Source of the DNA: Shewanella dokdonensis
GTDB lineage: Bacteria > Pseudomonadota > Gammaproteobacteria > Enterobacterales > Shewanellaceae
Reading direction: 5' to 3'
DNA length: 64,000 nt
Assembly (NCBI RefSeq): GCF_018394335.1
Contig: NZ_CP074572.1
Location: forward strand, 372,001-436,000
Shown here one piece after another: positions 21,237-30,531 of the stretch. The translations under genes were made by a program, and so were the position numbers. The notes beneath the pieces were generated by a model. That model saw only the letters and a list, made by a program, of their open reading frames with translations, was not told where the DNA came from and made no database searches. How positions within the stretch are numbered: the first letter of the stretch is position 1; every line of letters starts with the position of its first letter.

Positions 21237-22952
21237 ATGAAACTCAGCCGATTGTTTCGTACCGCACTGCTATGTGCCTGCACGTTTACCCTTTATGGGG
21301 TGCAAGCTACAGTGGACAAGGTCGAACTGGATGGTAACGCCGTCAAAGAAACCGCCTTGGATGACTGGCAAAACATTAATCTGAGCACCAGTATGGCCAA
21401 TGTAACCACGGGGGTTATTGCTGACCTGCCACCCCAAACTATTTTTTGGAAAGGGGGTTCTAAAGATACATTGGATGTCACTGAATGGTGGTATCGCGAT
21501 GGCGCAGTACCCGATAAAGATGACCTGCGTAACGGTTATGCCTCGGCCTATTTTATTGACAATGGTGCCGGAGGTAATGACTTGGTGTTCTACTTTGGGG
21601 CTGAACGTTATGCCAATAACGGTGATGCCATCATGGGATTCTGGTTCTTCCAAGATAAGGTGGGGCCAGGAGCCAATAACCAGTTTACTGGTCAGCACCA
21701 GGAGAATGACCTGTTCATCATTATGGAATATCCACAAGGTTCCAATTCAGTGCCATACGTACAGGTAATGCGCTGGGTAAATGCCGGTGGCAGCGTTTCA
21801 GAACATCTGGATCTGCTATACGCATCTGGGGCTTCCGGCGCTAAGTGCGGTACGGCGGGCGATTCAGGCATTGCCTGTGCAATAACCAACGAACAGGTGG
21901 AACTGGCGGGCACAGTCAACGGTTTATGGCCGTATGACAACAAAGAAGGTACCCTCAATGTTTACGCTATCGAGTCGCTGTTTGAAGGCCGTTTGAATGT
22001 CAGCCAGGCATTTATGGCTGCGGGGATCAGTGAAATTCCCTGTTTCAGCAGCTTCTTAATCGAAACCCGTTCATCACGTTCTGAAACTGCCCAGTTGAAA
22101 GATTTCCTCGGTGGCAACTTTCCGCTGTGTAGCATTGCCATCAGCAAGACTTGTGGCGCCACAGAACTGACCGCCGACAATAAATTCCGCATTGACTATA
22201 CACTGTCACTCACCAATACCGGCATCGGCAGCATAGGTGCAGTAGAAACTGTCACCGTAGATGATGCACCCAGTGATGCCGCGCCATTTATGGTGACTCA
22301 GGGCGTAAGTATGTTTGCCAATGGTGCTGATGGTTGGGCGCCAAATGAAGTATTGACCTATAACGGCTATTACATTTCTGATGTTAATGGTGGAACCAAC
22401 ACTGTAGATGCCAGTGTCAGCTTTGGCGCTGCCAGCATAGTGGCAGATCAGTATACCGCAACATGTGATTCGCTGGCGTTGAGCCCAATGCTGACCATTC
22501 ATAAAAACTGTAGTTTGTCGCTGGAAGCAACCAATGGTGTGGTAGCCTTGCGTAAGGACTACGATGTCACCGTATGTAACACAGGTGATGCGCCGCTGAA
22601 CGTTTCGCTGACAGACTCAGTGGATCCCAATCTGCAAGCCATGTTCAGTTTGGATTTTCCGAAAATGTGTTTGACCAATGCAGATTGCGGTGCGGGTTAC
22701 AGTTGCGATGGCAATCAGTTCTGCGTCAATAATGGTGGGATGCAGGAAGGTAATTTCGGTGGCAATGTCTGTAATGTCACCACAGGTGACTATCTGCCAG
22801 CAACCCTACCGAATGGCACCAGTGGTAGCCTCGCTAATACTGCAACGGCTAAAGCTACATCACCTGTGGTTGATACAGGTGAATTAGCGACCATAGGCAA
22901 CTCGTCCACAGCCAATTGTGATTTGTGTCCGCTGACACCGCCGCAAGACTAG
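21237..22952 (+). CDS. Secreted protein of unknown function with DUF11-like repeats
   Basis: I do not recognise a specific family. The ATG at 21237 follows AGAGAGGAG and opens a clear signal peptide (LFRTALLCACTFTLYGVQA). The mature protein (about 547 aa) is acidic and Asn/Gly-rich, with paired cysteines. Two segments read like DUF11-type immunoglobulin-like repeats: ISKTCGATELTADNKFRIDY with LSLTNTG, and IHKNCSLSLEATNG with DYDVTVCNTGDAPLNVSL. Around residue 477 is a small Cys cluster (CLTNADCGAGYSCDGNQFC). No sorting motif or transmembrane tail is seen. It is convergent with a secreted protease and downstream of the VpsR-like regulator, so a matrix or surface role is possible but unproven. 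Confidence 0.75.
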   Translation: MKLSRLFRTALLCACTFTLYGVQATVDKVELDGNAVKETALDDWQNINLSTSMANVTTGVIADLPPQTIFWKGGSKDTLDVTEWWYRDGAVPDKDDLRNGYASAYFIDNGAGGNDLVFYFGAERYANNGDAIMGFWFFQDKVGPGANNQFTGQHQENDLFIIMEYPQGSNSVPYVQVMRWVNAGGSVSEHLDLLYASGASGAKCGTAGDSGIACAITNEQVELAGTVNGLWPYDNKEGTLNVYAIESLFEGRLNVSQAFMAAGISEIPCFSSFLIETRSSRSETAQLKDFLGGNFPLCSIAISKTCGATELTADNKFRIDYTLSLTNTGIGSIGAVETVTVDDAPSDAAPFMVTQGVSMFANGADGWAPNEVLTYNGYYISDVNGGTNTVDASVSFGAASIVADQYTATCDSLALSPMLTIHKNCSLSLEATNGVVALRKDYDVTVCNTGDAPLNVSLTDSVDPNLQAMFSLDFPKMCLTNADCGAGYSCDGNQFCVNNGGMQEGNFGGNVCNVTTGDYLPATLPNGTSGSLANTATAKATSPVVDTGELATIGNSSTANCDLCPLTPPQD

Positions 22953-22972
22953 CGTTAATCACTAAAGCCCCC

Positions 22973-22998
22973 AAGGGCTGCTCATGCAGCCCTTTTTT
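22973..22998. terminator. Bidirectional terminator between convergent secreted-protein genes
   Basis: AAGGGCTGC and GCAGCCCTT pair around a TCAT loop, followed by T6 on the plus strand. The inferred stop of the protease gene on the minus strand lies just before it, so it probably serves both genes. Confidence 0.85.
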
Positions 22999-23011
22999 AA
23001 TAGCTGGGTAA

Positions 23012-24969
23012 TTAACCGTTTTTCCTTTACCACCGCCTTTTACTGTCGTGCCGCTACCACTGGAAGAGGCGCTATTGCTGATAGTCACTGTCGCGGACGA
23101 GGTAAACTCGCCGTCAGTAATGCTGTAACTGAAGTGATCACTGCCTTTAAAGCGCTTAGACGGCGTGTAAGTCAATGTATTATCTGGATTGACCACCACT
23201 TTGCCATATTGCCCTTGAGTCGTACCACTCACCTGCAATACATCACCATCCGCATCACTGTCGTTCGCCATCACATTGAGTACCGTGGCGCCAGTGATAT
23301 TACTGAAACTATCATCCAGTGCTTGTGGCGCAGTATTACTGATGGCTTGCGACAGCATAATGTTTCCACCCGCCACAAGTGTCTGAGAGCTAGCCTGACG
23401 TGTTCCGTCCACTTGCCAAGCATTGCTACCGCTGTCTTGTATTGCCGTTACAGCCAGCGTCAGATGCGTGCTGCTTTCAGGCGCTAGCGTAATATTGGTG
23501 CTGCTGAGTGAGGTATAAAGTCCATCATCATGCTGTACCGACAGACTATATACCGCATCACTACAGCCGTTGCTGTCGTTATTTACCAGCAGCAGATCGA
23601 TGGAAGCTTGCTGCCCTTGCTGCAATTGCGCCACACTGTTTTGGGCGGTAAGCGTGCTGCTAGCTCGCACACATTGCGCCGAAGCGCTCGGCATAGAAAC
23701 ATCCAGCGTGACAGATGCTGCATCAGAAGCAACAACTTCAAGACGAACTCCTTGCTGCTCATATACTTGTCCAGGGGACAGACTAATATCATCCCAGTCA
23801 TAATCGCTACTGTTAGGTGTAGGGTCGAGTAAATAGCTGCTTGCTGGGTTATTAGTAACGCCTTCGCGTAAACGTATGCCATCAAGCATACCTGGGGCAT
23901 CGCTCGCCAGAGCAGCATCAAACCCAACAGCCTGCCGATACTCGATATAGTAAAACCGCGCATTGCCAGCACTGTCTTGACCATTGGGTATTTTCAGCAG
24001 CAGTGGAAAATTTCCGTCAAACTCCGCAGGCGATAACGTCACCCGGGTGTCACTTTGAACCGTAACGACACGATTACCACTCAACCAACCCAGTTGTTCT
24101 TTGTGGAAGGCGTTGAAATGTTTAGCGGTATTGGTACCGCTCATGGCGCTGAGATAATCGCCATATTCATAGATGGTGCATTCACTGCTATCTTTAGTAG
24201 TCAAATCGCCACAATCTTTCTTGTTTGCATGGTACAACCCAAGGTTATGCCCCAGTTCATGATTGATGGTTGATAGCTGCACCCGCTTAATCCAACTGCG
24301 TTTGCCCACAACGTTAGCCTTGCCTGACCAGGTACATTTAGGATGTGTCGGCATCAAATACATGATGTGGTCATAACCCTCAAGATTATAACCTCGAGCA
24401 TTCAGTTCACTATCAGCCGCCTGAGCTAACGCATCGGTGTTGCACACAGAGACATCAACATCAACGGTCACGGCTGAAGCCACATCCCCAGAGAGTGTCA
24501 TCGCGCCATAAGAGCTTTCAGCATAGAAGGCAGCAGACTGGTTAAACAGCAGCTCTTGGATCTCTGCCTGAGTGAATTTCACTATCGGGTTGATGGCAAA
24601 ATTCACTTCCGCTACCAGCACACTATGCTCGCCCGCAACCATCGCGCTGCTAGCACTCACAGTTTGCGTTGATGTCAGTGTCTCCGTGGACTGCAACAGG
24701 CTGATGTTGTTATCGGTGACCTGTAGTTGCTTACCTATGGCTTTACCAAACACTCGGATTCGCTGTCCAGGGCGCAACCATTTAGGTGCCTCAGATAACC
24801 ATAAATCGTGGTGCTGCCCTTGCGAGTCCTGTAACTGGTAGTGGCTGATGGCATGTTGTTGGTAATCTTCAACATTCAGCGAAAGTTCACCTTCAAACCG
24901 CCGCATATCGGCAGCAAAGGCATTGCTAAGGAAAAGGCTGCTAAGCAGCATTATGGCGGAATATTTCAT
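23012..24969 (-). CDS. Secreted M11 (gametolysin-like) zinc metalloprotease with cadherin-like domain (probable frameshift at the end)
   Basis: Predicted exported metzincin protease. A signal peptide (MKYSAIMLLSSLFLSNAFA) is followed by an OB-like N-terminal region, then the catalytic domain with HELGHNLGLYHA near residue 236, matching HExxHxxGxxH. An Ig-like region follows, then near residues 550-625 a tandem-95/cadherin-like domain (DDSFSNITGATVLNVMANDSD, ending DHFSYSITDGE). As read, the ORF continues through the terminator into the neighbouring gene on the opposite strand. One extra A in the A5 run at 23019-23023 gives KGGGKGKNG-stop just before the terminator, about 652 aa; I take this as the true end. 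Host or matrix proteins are possible substrates; none can be named. Confidence 0.85.
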
Positions 24970-25375
24970 TCGTACATCTCATTCAGGTTTGGGCAAAAAC
25001 ACATCGCTGCTGCGAACCGTGAGCTAGGTGCGACATTGTTGTGATGTTGCTATTCAACTAGCTGAAACGTGTATGCACGGAGGATTTCCTTTCCGCCGAA
25101 CCGTGACATATGTTTCATATCGTGTGGCTGACAGATTTTTACCTGTTTGGCGTAGGCATTCTAGGGCAGGTACAAATGAATGTATATAGGCTAAAACCCA
25201 GTAAAAATGCGGGTTTCAAAGATTTTTCCTTGGGAAACAAACAATAAGAACGATTAAAAAATAGCCTGGTCATACCAGATTGTTTTTTGACTATTTTTCA
25301 TCCAGTTAGGACTTAGCAATATCATAGAAATGCTTTTAAAAGAAGAAACAGCCAGTTAATGCGATGAGTCAAACA
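24970..25375. other. Intergenic region upstream of the M11 protease gene
   Basis: About 400 bp with no convincing gene. It should hold the protease promoter (leftward). Two weak stem-loops are visible: CACGG/CCGTG enclosing a GGA..TCC segment near 25077-25106, and AAACCC/GGGTTT near 25196-25218. I saw no clear sigma-54 GG-N10-GC element or known riboswitch. Confidence 0.5.
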
Positions 25376-25410
25376 AAAATAGCAATGTCCGTTTTTTGAC
25401 ACTGCTATTT
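25376..25410 (-). terminator. Terminator of the WaaP-like kinase gene
   Basis: On the minus strand AAATAGCAGTGTC and GACATTGCTATTT pair (12 of 13, one G-T) around an A-rich loop, followed by a short T run, 19 bp after the kinase stop. Confidence 0.75.
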
Positions 25411-25428
25411 ACCGCAAGCTCACCGATA

Positions 25429-26148
25429 TCATGACGCGTGGCGAAAATGCCACAACAACCAGTAAATCGGTCGCACATCTCGACCGCCGATATCCCGTAA
25501 CGGCCGCAACAAATAGTACAGCCACTGCCAACTGGCGAGAAAGCGCTTTGTCTCTTGCCAGATCTGTTCTCCGCCCGCATTACGATAACAAGCGACAATA
25601 CTGCCGATATTTTCGTTCAAAGGGCCGAGATAACGATACAAACTGTGGATGTATACCACCAGATCACGTATGTGCTGAAACACCATGCTTTTCTTGGGCT
25701 GGCTGGCTTCAAAATCAATGAAAGTCACGTGCCCCTGTTGCCAGCTGATATCTCTCAATGCTGGCCTCCCATGGGCTAATCCCATGGTATGCAACTGGGC
25801 TAATGCGGTAGCGCTATCTTCTAGGATCTGCTGTAACGTCTCGCAGTCCACTCCTGGCGTATTCAACCAATCTTTGAGTGTGGTTCCGGCATCTTCAATC
25901 ACAAAATACCCCGGCCCCTCACTGACAACCCGTGGCACGGGCGCCGCTTTTTGCTGTAATGCCTGCAATGTTTGTTTTTCGTTTTCAATAGCGAGTTGTG
26001 GATTAGGTTTCAGCACCCGCATAGTGCCATGCAGCACTTCTGCCTGCTTCAACCAATAATATTGCCCTTGATACTCAAAGCGGCAAACCCGCTGTCCGGG
26101 ATGAGATTGCAACACCTGCTGTACCCGGTCATTGAAATTCTGAACCAT
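25429..26148 (-). CDS. WaaP/Kdo-kinase-like lipopolysaccharide or small-molecule kinase
   Basis: A 239-aa protein with an atypical eukaryotic-kinase-like fold. The N-terminal lobe has FEYQGQYYWLKQAE and a conserved lysine and glutamate (KPNPQLAIENEKQTL). The catalytic loop reads LHTMGLAHGRPALRDISW, where HGR-P-x-L-R-D replaces the HRD motif, and the metal-binding DFG equivalent is FIDFEASQ. This arrangement is typical of the BUD32/Kdo kinase (InaA/WaaP) group acting on LPS core sugars. The frame is complete. It stands alone with its own terminator. The acceptor is not predictable. Confidence 0.75.
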   Translation of the reverse strand: MVQNFNDRVQQVLQSHPGQRVCRFEYQGQYYWLKQAEVLHGTMRVLKPNPQLAIENEKQTLQALQQKAAPVPRVVSEGPGYFVIEDAGTTLKDWLNTPGVDCETLQQILEDSATALAQLHTMGLAHGRPALRDISWQQGHVTFIDFEASQPKKSMVFQHIRDLVVYIHSLYRYLGPLNENIGSIVACYRNAGGEQIWQETKRFLASWQWLYYLLRPLRDIGGRDVRPIYWLLWHFRHAS

Positions 26149-26658
26149 GACAGGACTCCATTCCGATAACTGGGCTAATTATCTCTCTCGGAAAGGGGCT
26201 GGATCAATTAAATACCAGGATATAATCCTGAAATTTTGTTAATAAACAGAATATGATACAAAAATGAAACAGTGTGACAGATCATTATTAACATTAAGAG
26301 CAACTAAACTGAAACAATAGCAAAATGCGCTTTGCCTTCTTCCCCAATATGCCGTGTTAATGTTTTGCCGCCGCCAGCGCCGCTCACCAAGTACAAGAAC
26401 GGCATAATCACACCGGGACAATTGCGGATAGCCGTTATCTTAGCTGATGATGTTTGCCATAGAGCTGTACCATTTTGGCACAGACAAAGACAACAGCAGC
26501 GTCGACTTAAAACAACAGCTCTTAGGCACCAAGGTTTAGAGACTGGGCCTTGCTCACGGCAATGGTGGTCAGGGTTTTAAGCATAAATGTTAAATGCCGC
26601 CATCAGCTCAAAGTCCTAGCTTTAGGTCTAGGACTTTGTCGCTAATCTGTTGGCGCGC
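26149..26658. other. 510-bp gap between kinase and RDD genes, with a repeated hairpin
   Basis: No convincing gene. The left third is AT-rich and should hold the kinase promoter. At 26440-26530 the plus strand reads MMFAIELYHFGTDKDNSSVD and ends LKQQLLGTKV-stop, in an open stretch of about 30 codons without a ribosome-binding site, perhaps a gene remnant. At 26609-26638 lies a perfect hairpin repeat that also occurs at 31486-31515. Confidence 0.5.
26609..26638. repeat. 30-nt hairpin repeat, copy 1
   Basis: CAAAGTCCTAG and CTAGGACTTTG form a perfect 11-bp stem with an 8-nt loop. The identical stem with a different loop occurs at 31486-31515. Both copies lie just beyond the 3' end of a minus-strand gene (RDD protein here, Trm112 protein there), so a terminator role is possible. 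The two copies also bracket the RDD gene and accessory patch. Confidence 0.8.
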
Positions 26659-27917
26659 CTAGCTTGGTGCCTGTGTTGTCGCCGCTGGCGGCACTACGGC
26701 CTCGCTTTCGCTCGCCACGGCAACGGCGTGATGAGTCAGTTCGGCGTTCATCACCACCACAGTTTCACCAATTTTGTCTTGAATACACTGACGGTTGCTG
26801 TCCCAATAGATTTGCAAAAAACCCAGCAACCCGGTAGTCACACCAGCACCATAGCCACCGTAGCGACCGAAAGCCCCCACAAAGTTAGCGGCTCACCATT
26901 AAGCCGCACCACCCGGATGCCCAACAGTTTTTTGGCGGGCGTTTGACCACGTAGCAAGGCAGTAAACAAAGTGAAATACAACGCGCCCCAACTTAACCCT
27001 AACCCCAGATCGGCAATAATACCTTTAGCCCAATCAATGAGAGAGTGCTTATCTGATGTAGTCGCCTTGTCATTCTTGCTCTGCAACTCTGCGTCTCCTA
27101 CGGTGGCGCTAGAACCAACCGGACGACCAGAGAACGTAATGATTGCATTGCTGGACTTAGGCTCTTGCGCATTTGTTGGAGTTGAATCGGGTGTTTCTTC
27201 AGTGGTGGCTGGAGCATCGGCAGGCACAAGCTTAACCCCTGCCATCAGTTGCTCGACATATTGCTGTTTGTCCGCAGGCGAAAGAAACGAGAGGTCATTA
27301 AAGAGCGATGCGACTAACTCCTGCCGCTCTGCAGGCTTGTCTGCCAACAAAGCATCTAGTTGTTCTTTCATTGATGGCAGTAGCTCTTCAACACAAGAAT
27401 TATCGCTACAATTATCGAGTTTACCAGCGATGATAGCCATGGCAGCCGAATGGGAAACTTGCTGCAACTGACCGATAGTGCTATTGGTGTCACCGTGGTT
27501 ATCGACATCGAGATAGGGCCCGATAAATTTGAGAACGACCACAAATATCACCAAACTGCTCACTATCCGCAGCCAGCGCCGCGCCCAAGCTGACACCACT
27601 TGCTCATGTCGCTTGCTCAACACCCATGTAGCAATAGCGGCCAGCAAGGCAATCCACATACTTGAGACACTACTTAGCAAGGATACCAACATCAGATCTA
27701 GCACTATGGCCACGCCCCGCCGCCACGGTCGAGCTAACGGCATACCGATTAGTTCAGGTGCGAGCTTAAAAGCAAATGGCGTCACAATGGCGCGGGTTTC
27801 TTTACCTGCACGCCATGCAGCAAGTGCAGATTGATAGTGTTTGTCCTGAGCGTCCACGCACAGATTCCTTATACGATAGGTAGTTACATCGTCAATCGGC
27901 GATAGGTGAAAAATCAT
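26659..27917 (-). CDS. RDD-family membrane protein (one frameshift)
   Basis: Predicted inner-membrane protein of unknown transport role. Two RDD-type hydrophobic segments are separated by a long soluble loop. The first is at about residues 60-130 (LARPWRRGVAIVLDLMLVSL). The second near the C-terminus reads RGQTPAKKLLGIRVVRLNGE and, after the frameshift, GRYGGYGAGVTTGLLGFLQI and DKIGETVVV, matching the family's closing D-K-x-x-x-T. The frame breaks at the C5 run 26874-26878; one added base gives LTLWGAFGRYGGYGAG and about 419 aa. The loop (residues 150-300) is rich in Ser, Thr, Asn and acidic residues. Confidence 0.82.
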
Positions 27918-28185
27918 ACCGCAGCGCCGTTAACAATAAATAATATTTTTGTAAAAGAATTTTGTGTATTTATAAAGGCAGGAGCAGAGTTCCCGTTTAA
28001 AAAAACTGTTGACGATACATCTCGTATTGGCTGGGGATTTCATAAGCGGTTGACAGGTTTATATGCAGAATACACATCAATGCTATACAAGACTTTAGGT
28101 ATCCTGCGCAATTCGGGCGTACGTCAACACCTTGTTTACAGTACCACTAGATAGGTAACCTAGTTCGCCAAGTTGATCTATTTTT
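27918..28185. other. AT-rich spacer at the left edge of the accessory patch
   Basis: Between the divergent RDD gene and the RhuM locus. An open frame at 27906-28154 (+) would encode 82 residues, but it begins inside the RDD gene, lacks a ribosome-binding site and resembles nothing I know. I treat the span as promoter and spacer DNA. Confidence 0.4.
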
Positions 28186-28309
28186 ATGAATGCCACACAG
28201 TTCTACTGGTATAGAGATACGCAGAAGCATGGACTTCGAAATGACGACTTCTAAATTACTTTCTGAAATCACGTTAACCTACACTGATGAAACGGTAGCG
28301 GCGAGCTAA
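28186..28309 (+). CDS. Tiny ORF coupled to the RhuM-Fic gene (possible small partner; apparent frameshift)
   Basis: From ATG 28186 the frame reads MNATQFYWYRDTQKHGLRND and stops at once (TTC TAA). Dropping one T at 28251-28253 joins it to the frame reading KLLSEITLTYTDETVAAS, whose TAA overlaps the ATG of the RhuM-Fic gene (TAATG). The joined product would be about 40 aa. Alternatively, an intact 39-aa frame from ATG 28190 ends at the same stop. The tight coupling suggests translation; function is unknown. It could be a small antitoxin, a leader peptide or the tail of a decayed gene. Confidence 0.35.
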
Positions 28310-29316
28310 TGTCTGAGCTGATGGACGGCCTCACACCTTTAAATGATGCGGTGTTTATCACGCAGGATGGTCAGTTAACGCTAAACGTGACCTTCGAGCA
28401 AGAGACCGTGTGGCTCAATCAGGCACAAATGTGTATTTTGTTCGACAAGAACAAACGCACTATCTCTGAGCATATTCGTAATATCTTTCAAGAAGCCGAA
28501 TTGGAAGAAGCGGCAGTTGTCCGGAAATTCCGGACAACTGCCAGCGATGGTAAAAGCTATGAGACAAATCACTACAACTTAGACGTCATTATTTCCGTTG
28601 GTTATCGCGTAAAGTCTCAGCGAGGCGTGTTATTCCGTCAGTGGGCCACCAAGACCTTAAAGCAACATCTTATCGATGGTTATACGCTGAATCAGCATCG
28701 ACTGGCTCAGCGCGGGATTGAATTCAATCAGGCTATTCAGTTGCTTTCACAAACCTTAAGCAACCAAACGCTGCTCAATTCAGAAGGATCTGCTGTCGTC
28801 GCAGTAATTAGTGACTATGCACGTTCTTGGTCTCTCTTACAGGGTTATGATGAACAAAGTCTCAAGGATGTGACTCATCAACAGGATGCGATGATCCCGC
28901 TGGAGCTTGAGGCCGTCATCGCCGCTATTGAGCAACTTAAACAGACCTTAGTGGACAAAGGCGAAGCTACCGAACTGTTTGCCCAGCTACGCGGTAACGG
29001 GCTAGCATCAAGCATACAAACTATCGAGCAAGGCTTTGGTGGTGAATGGTTTTACCCCAATGTGGCCAGCCGAGCAGCGCATTTGCTCTATTTTGTCATC
29101 AAAAATCACCCATTGGTGGATGGCAACAAGCGGACTGGCTCTTTTTTATTTCTGTGGTACTTGCGTCTCAACCAGCATTTGCTGGGAAAACCGATACATG
29201 ATCTGATTAACGATAACACTTTGGTTGCATTGGCACTGCTAGTTGCGGAAAGTCTGCCTGATCAAAAAGCATTAATGATCCGGCTAATCGAGCATTTCAT
29301 TGTTTTAAAGTCATAA
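28309..29316 (+). CDS. rhuM: RhuM-Fic/Doc fusion protein
   Basis: Two-domain protein of 335 aa. Residues 1-125 form a virulence-RhuM domain (TVWLNQAQMCILFDKNKRTI, then FRTTASDGKSYETNHYNLDV and GYRVKSQRGVLFRQWATKTL). Residues about 150-330 form a Fic/Doc domain with HPLVDGNKRTGSF near 267. The active site has the Doc-type N-K-R-T ending rather than the AMPylating G-N-G-R of classic Fic, so Doc-like phosphotransfer is the more likely chemistry (inference). I see no inhibitory S/T-x-x-x-E-G/N helix, so control by a separate partner is plausible. RhuM-Fic proteins are typical of accessory regions and often lie near restriction systems; none is seen here. It is coupled by TAATG to the tiny ORF before it. 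Confidence 0.88.
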   Translation: MSELMDGLTPLNDAVFITQDGQLTLNVTFEQETVWLNQAQMCILFDKNKRTISEHIRNIFQEAELEEAAVVRKFRTTASDGKSYETNHYNLDVIISVGYRVKSQRGVLFRQWATKTLKQHLIDGYTLNQHRLAQRGIEFNQAIQLLSQTLSNQTLLNSEGSAVVAVISDYARSWSLLQGYDEQSLKDVTHQQDAMIPLELEAVIAAIEQLKQTLVDKGEATELFAQLRGNGLASSIQTIEQGFGGEWFYPNVASRAAHLLYFVIKNHPLVDGNKRTGSFLFLWYLRLNQHLLGKPIHDLINDNTLVALALLVAESLPDQKALMIRLIEHFIVLKS

Positions 29317-29545
29317 CATCCGGGACTGAACGTTCAGATCACGGAAGATCAACTTTGCTCCATCTGTGTTGCAGTGTTGCTTTGGTAATGGTTGAGGTTC
29401 GAGTCCATTGAGCAATTTTAGTAATGCTACAGAGATTCACATCGTTCCATTCTGAGCCAAAGAAATAAGTTATGCCCATGCGAACTACGTTTGCTAAAGT
29501 CGTGAGCGTCCGCGCTCACACTGCGGCCAAGGATTCAAATGTCTC
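29317..29545. other. Spacer between RhuM-Fic and the lipoprotein gene
   Basis: Convergent 3' ends. GTGAGCG and CGCTCAC (29502-29519) form a 7-bp stem with a 4-nt loop that may help terminate the lipoprotein gene, though no T run follows. The 13-mer AATTTTAGTAATG at 29414 recurs at 30777, with CAGAG and GATTCACA after it in both places, suggesting a decayed repeat. Confidence 0.45.
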
Positions 29546-30252
29546 TTATATTCTCGTACCAATTAAGAAAGAACAGCCTTCGGGTAAACTACCTGTATTC
29601 AGAGAAATTAATTCCAAGAAGTCTATCTCACTTACCTTGTCTGCACCCTTAAAGCGTCTTATTTCAAAGTAATAGTCTGCATATGGTGAACCTTTTTTTG
29701 CAATTCCAAATATGGGTACTGCCTGTACTTCCAAATGCCATCTATTGATTCAATGACATTGTCGCCGCCTTTTGATAATGATTCGAGGTTGAATGAACCA
29801 TTCTTATTAAGCTTCAGAGAAGTCGCTGTACCACAATTTTGTGCTTTATAATCGTTAATTAAATCTTGCTTAAAAAAAGTAATGCCATTATCTATAATTT
29901 TAGGGAACAAAAATAACGCTATTGAGTCCTTTGTATACCAGTTGTTTCCTACATTAAAAACTTGTTTTTGCTTAATTGAAAATCCAGCAGAGGTAGATAA
30001 GCTTGATACGATATCGATAGATTCAGGCTTCTGTAAAAACAAAGAGTAGAGGAGAGTGTTTACTGTTATATCGGTTGGAAAATCAAAATCGTTTACCTCC
30101 ACGTGATATTTGTCCGATTTCTCGAAGGTGTTTATTATAGCCTCTTTTTGGCTATTATTTAGATACTTTCCATAAATATATACAGTGGGTTGACTTGTGC
30201 AACCGGATAGCAGAAATGCTATAAAAATCAGTAGGTAGTTTATCTTTTTCAT
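29546..30252 (-). CDS. Orphan lipoprotein of the accessory patch (one frameshift)
   Basis: Unknown function. MKKINYLLIFIAFLLSGCTS is a textbook lipoprotein signal with lipobox LLSGC. The mature part is AT-rich in codon use, Asn/Lys/Ser-rich and shows no family I can name. The frame breaks at the T7 run 29693-29699. One more A on the coding strand joins WKYRQYPYLELQKK to GSPYADYYFEIRRFKGADK, giving about 235 aa ending LIGTRI. Base composition differs from neighbouring core genes, consistent with horizontal acquisition. It stands alone, convergent with the RhuM-Fic gene. Confidence 0.65.
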
Positions 30253-30350
30253 ACGTTATTCATGGCTGTCCGAGTTTCTTTTCGAGTCTAATCCATGCTC
30301 GTTCGTTCAACAACCTACCCGTTAGCTTAGTCGTTATAACTCTTGAGGCC

Positions 30351-30531
30351 ATGGAAGACTTACTAGCCGCAATGGCAGCATTCGTGCTGGAAATGTGTCT
30401 TTATGCTGTTTTTGGCGGTAGTTACATACTCACGACTGTTCGCACCTGAGACAGTGCCGGGAGCAACCGAGCCACTTAAGCAAATAATGAAGGATGCTTT
30501 AATTGAAGCCATTAAGGAGTCGCGTGATTAG
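30351..30531 (+). pseudogene. Small hydrophobic ORF with a one-base frame break
   Basis: ATG 30351 follows CTTGAGGCC. The frame reads MEDLLAAMAAFVLEMCLYAV, then FGGSYILTTVRT and a stop. One frame over, the sequence continues YSRLFAPETVPGATEPLKQI and MKDALIEAIKESRD before a TAG at 30531. Removing one base near 30425 yields a 59-aa protein with an N-terminal membrane segment and a charged amphipathic tail. The coding character on both sides of the break is convincing, but the family is unknown. Confidence 0.45.

Noticed and set aside
22855..23011. C-terminal tail of the protease ORF reading through the terminator into the neighbouring gene
   Set aside because: Explained by one missing base at 23019-23023; the repaired frame stops just before the terminator.
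26332..26580. 82-aa ORF between kinase and RDD genes
   Set aside because: Arg/Gln-rich, low-quality translation without start signals; probably non-coding or debris.
27906..28154. 82-aa ORF upstream of RhuM-Fic
   Set aside because: Begins inside the divergent RDD gene, lacks a ribosome-binding site and has no recognisable domain.
29397..29407. GGTTCGAGTCC resembling a tRNA T-arm
   Set aside because: The flanking bases do not form a T-stem, and no anticodon arm or acceptor stem is found.
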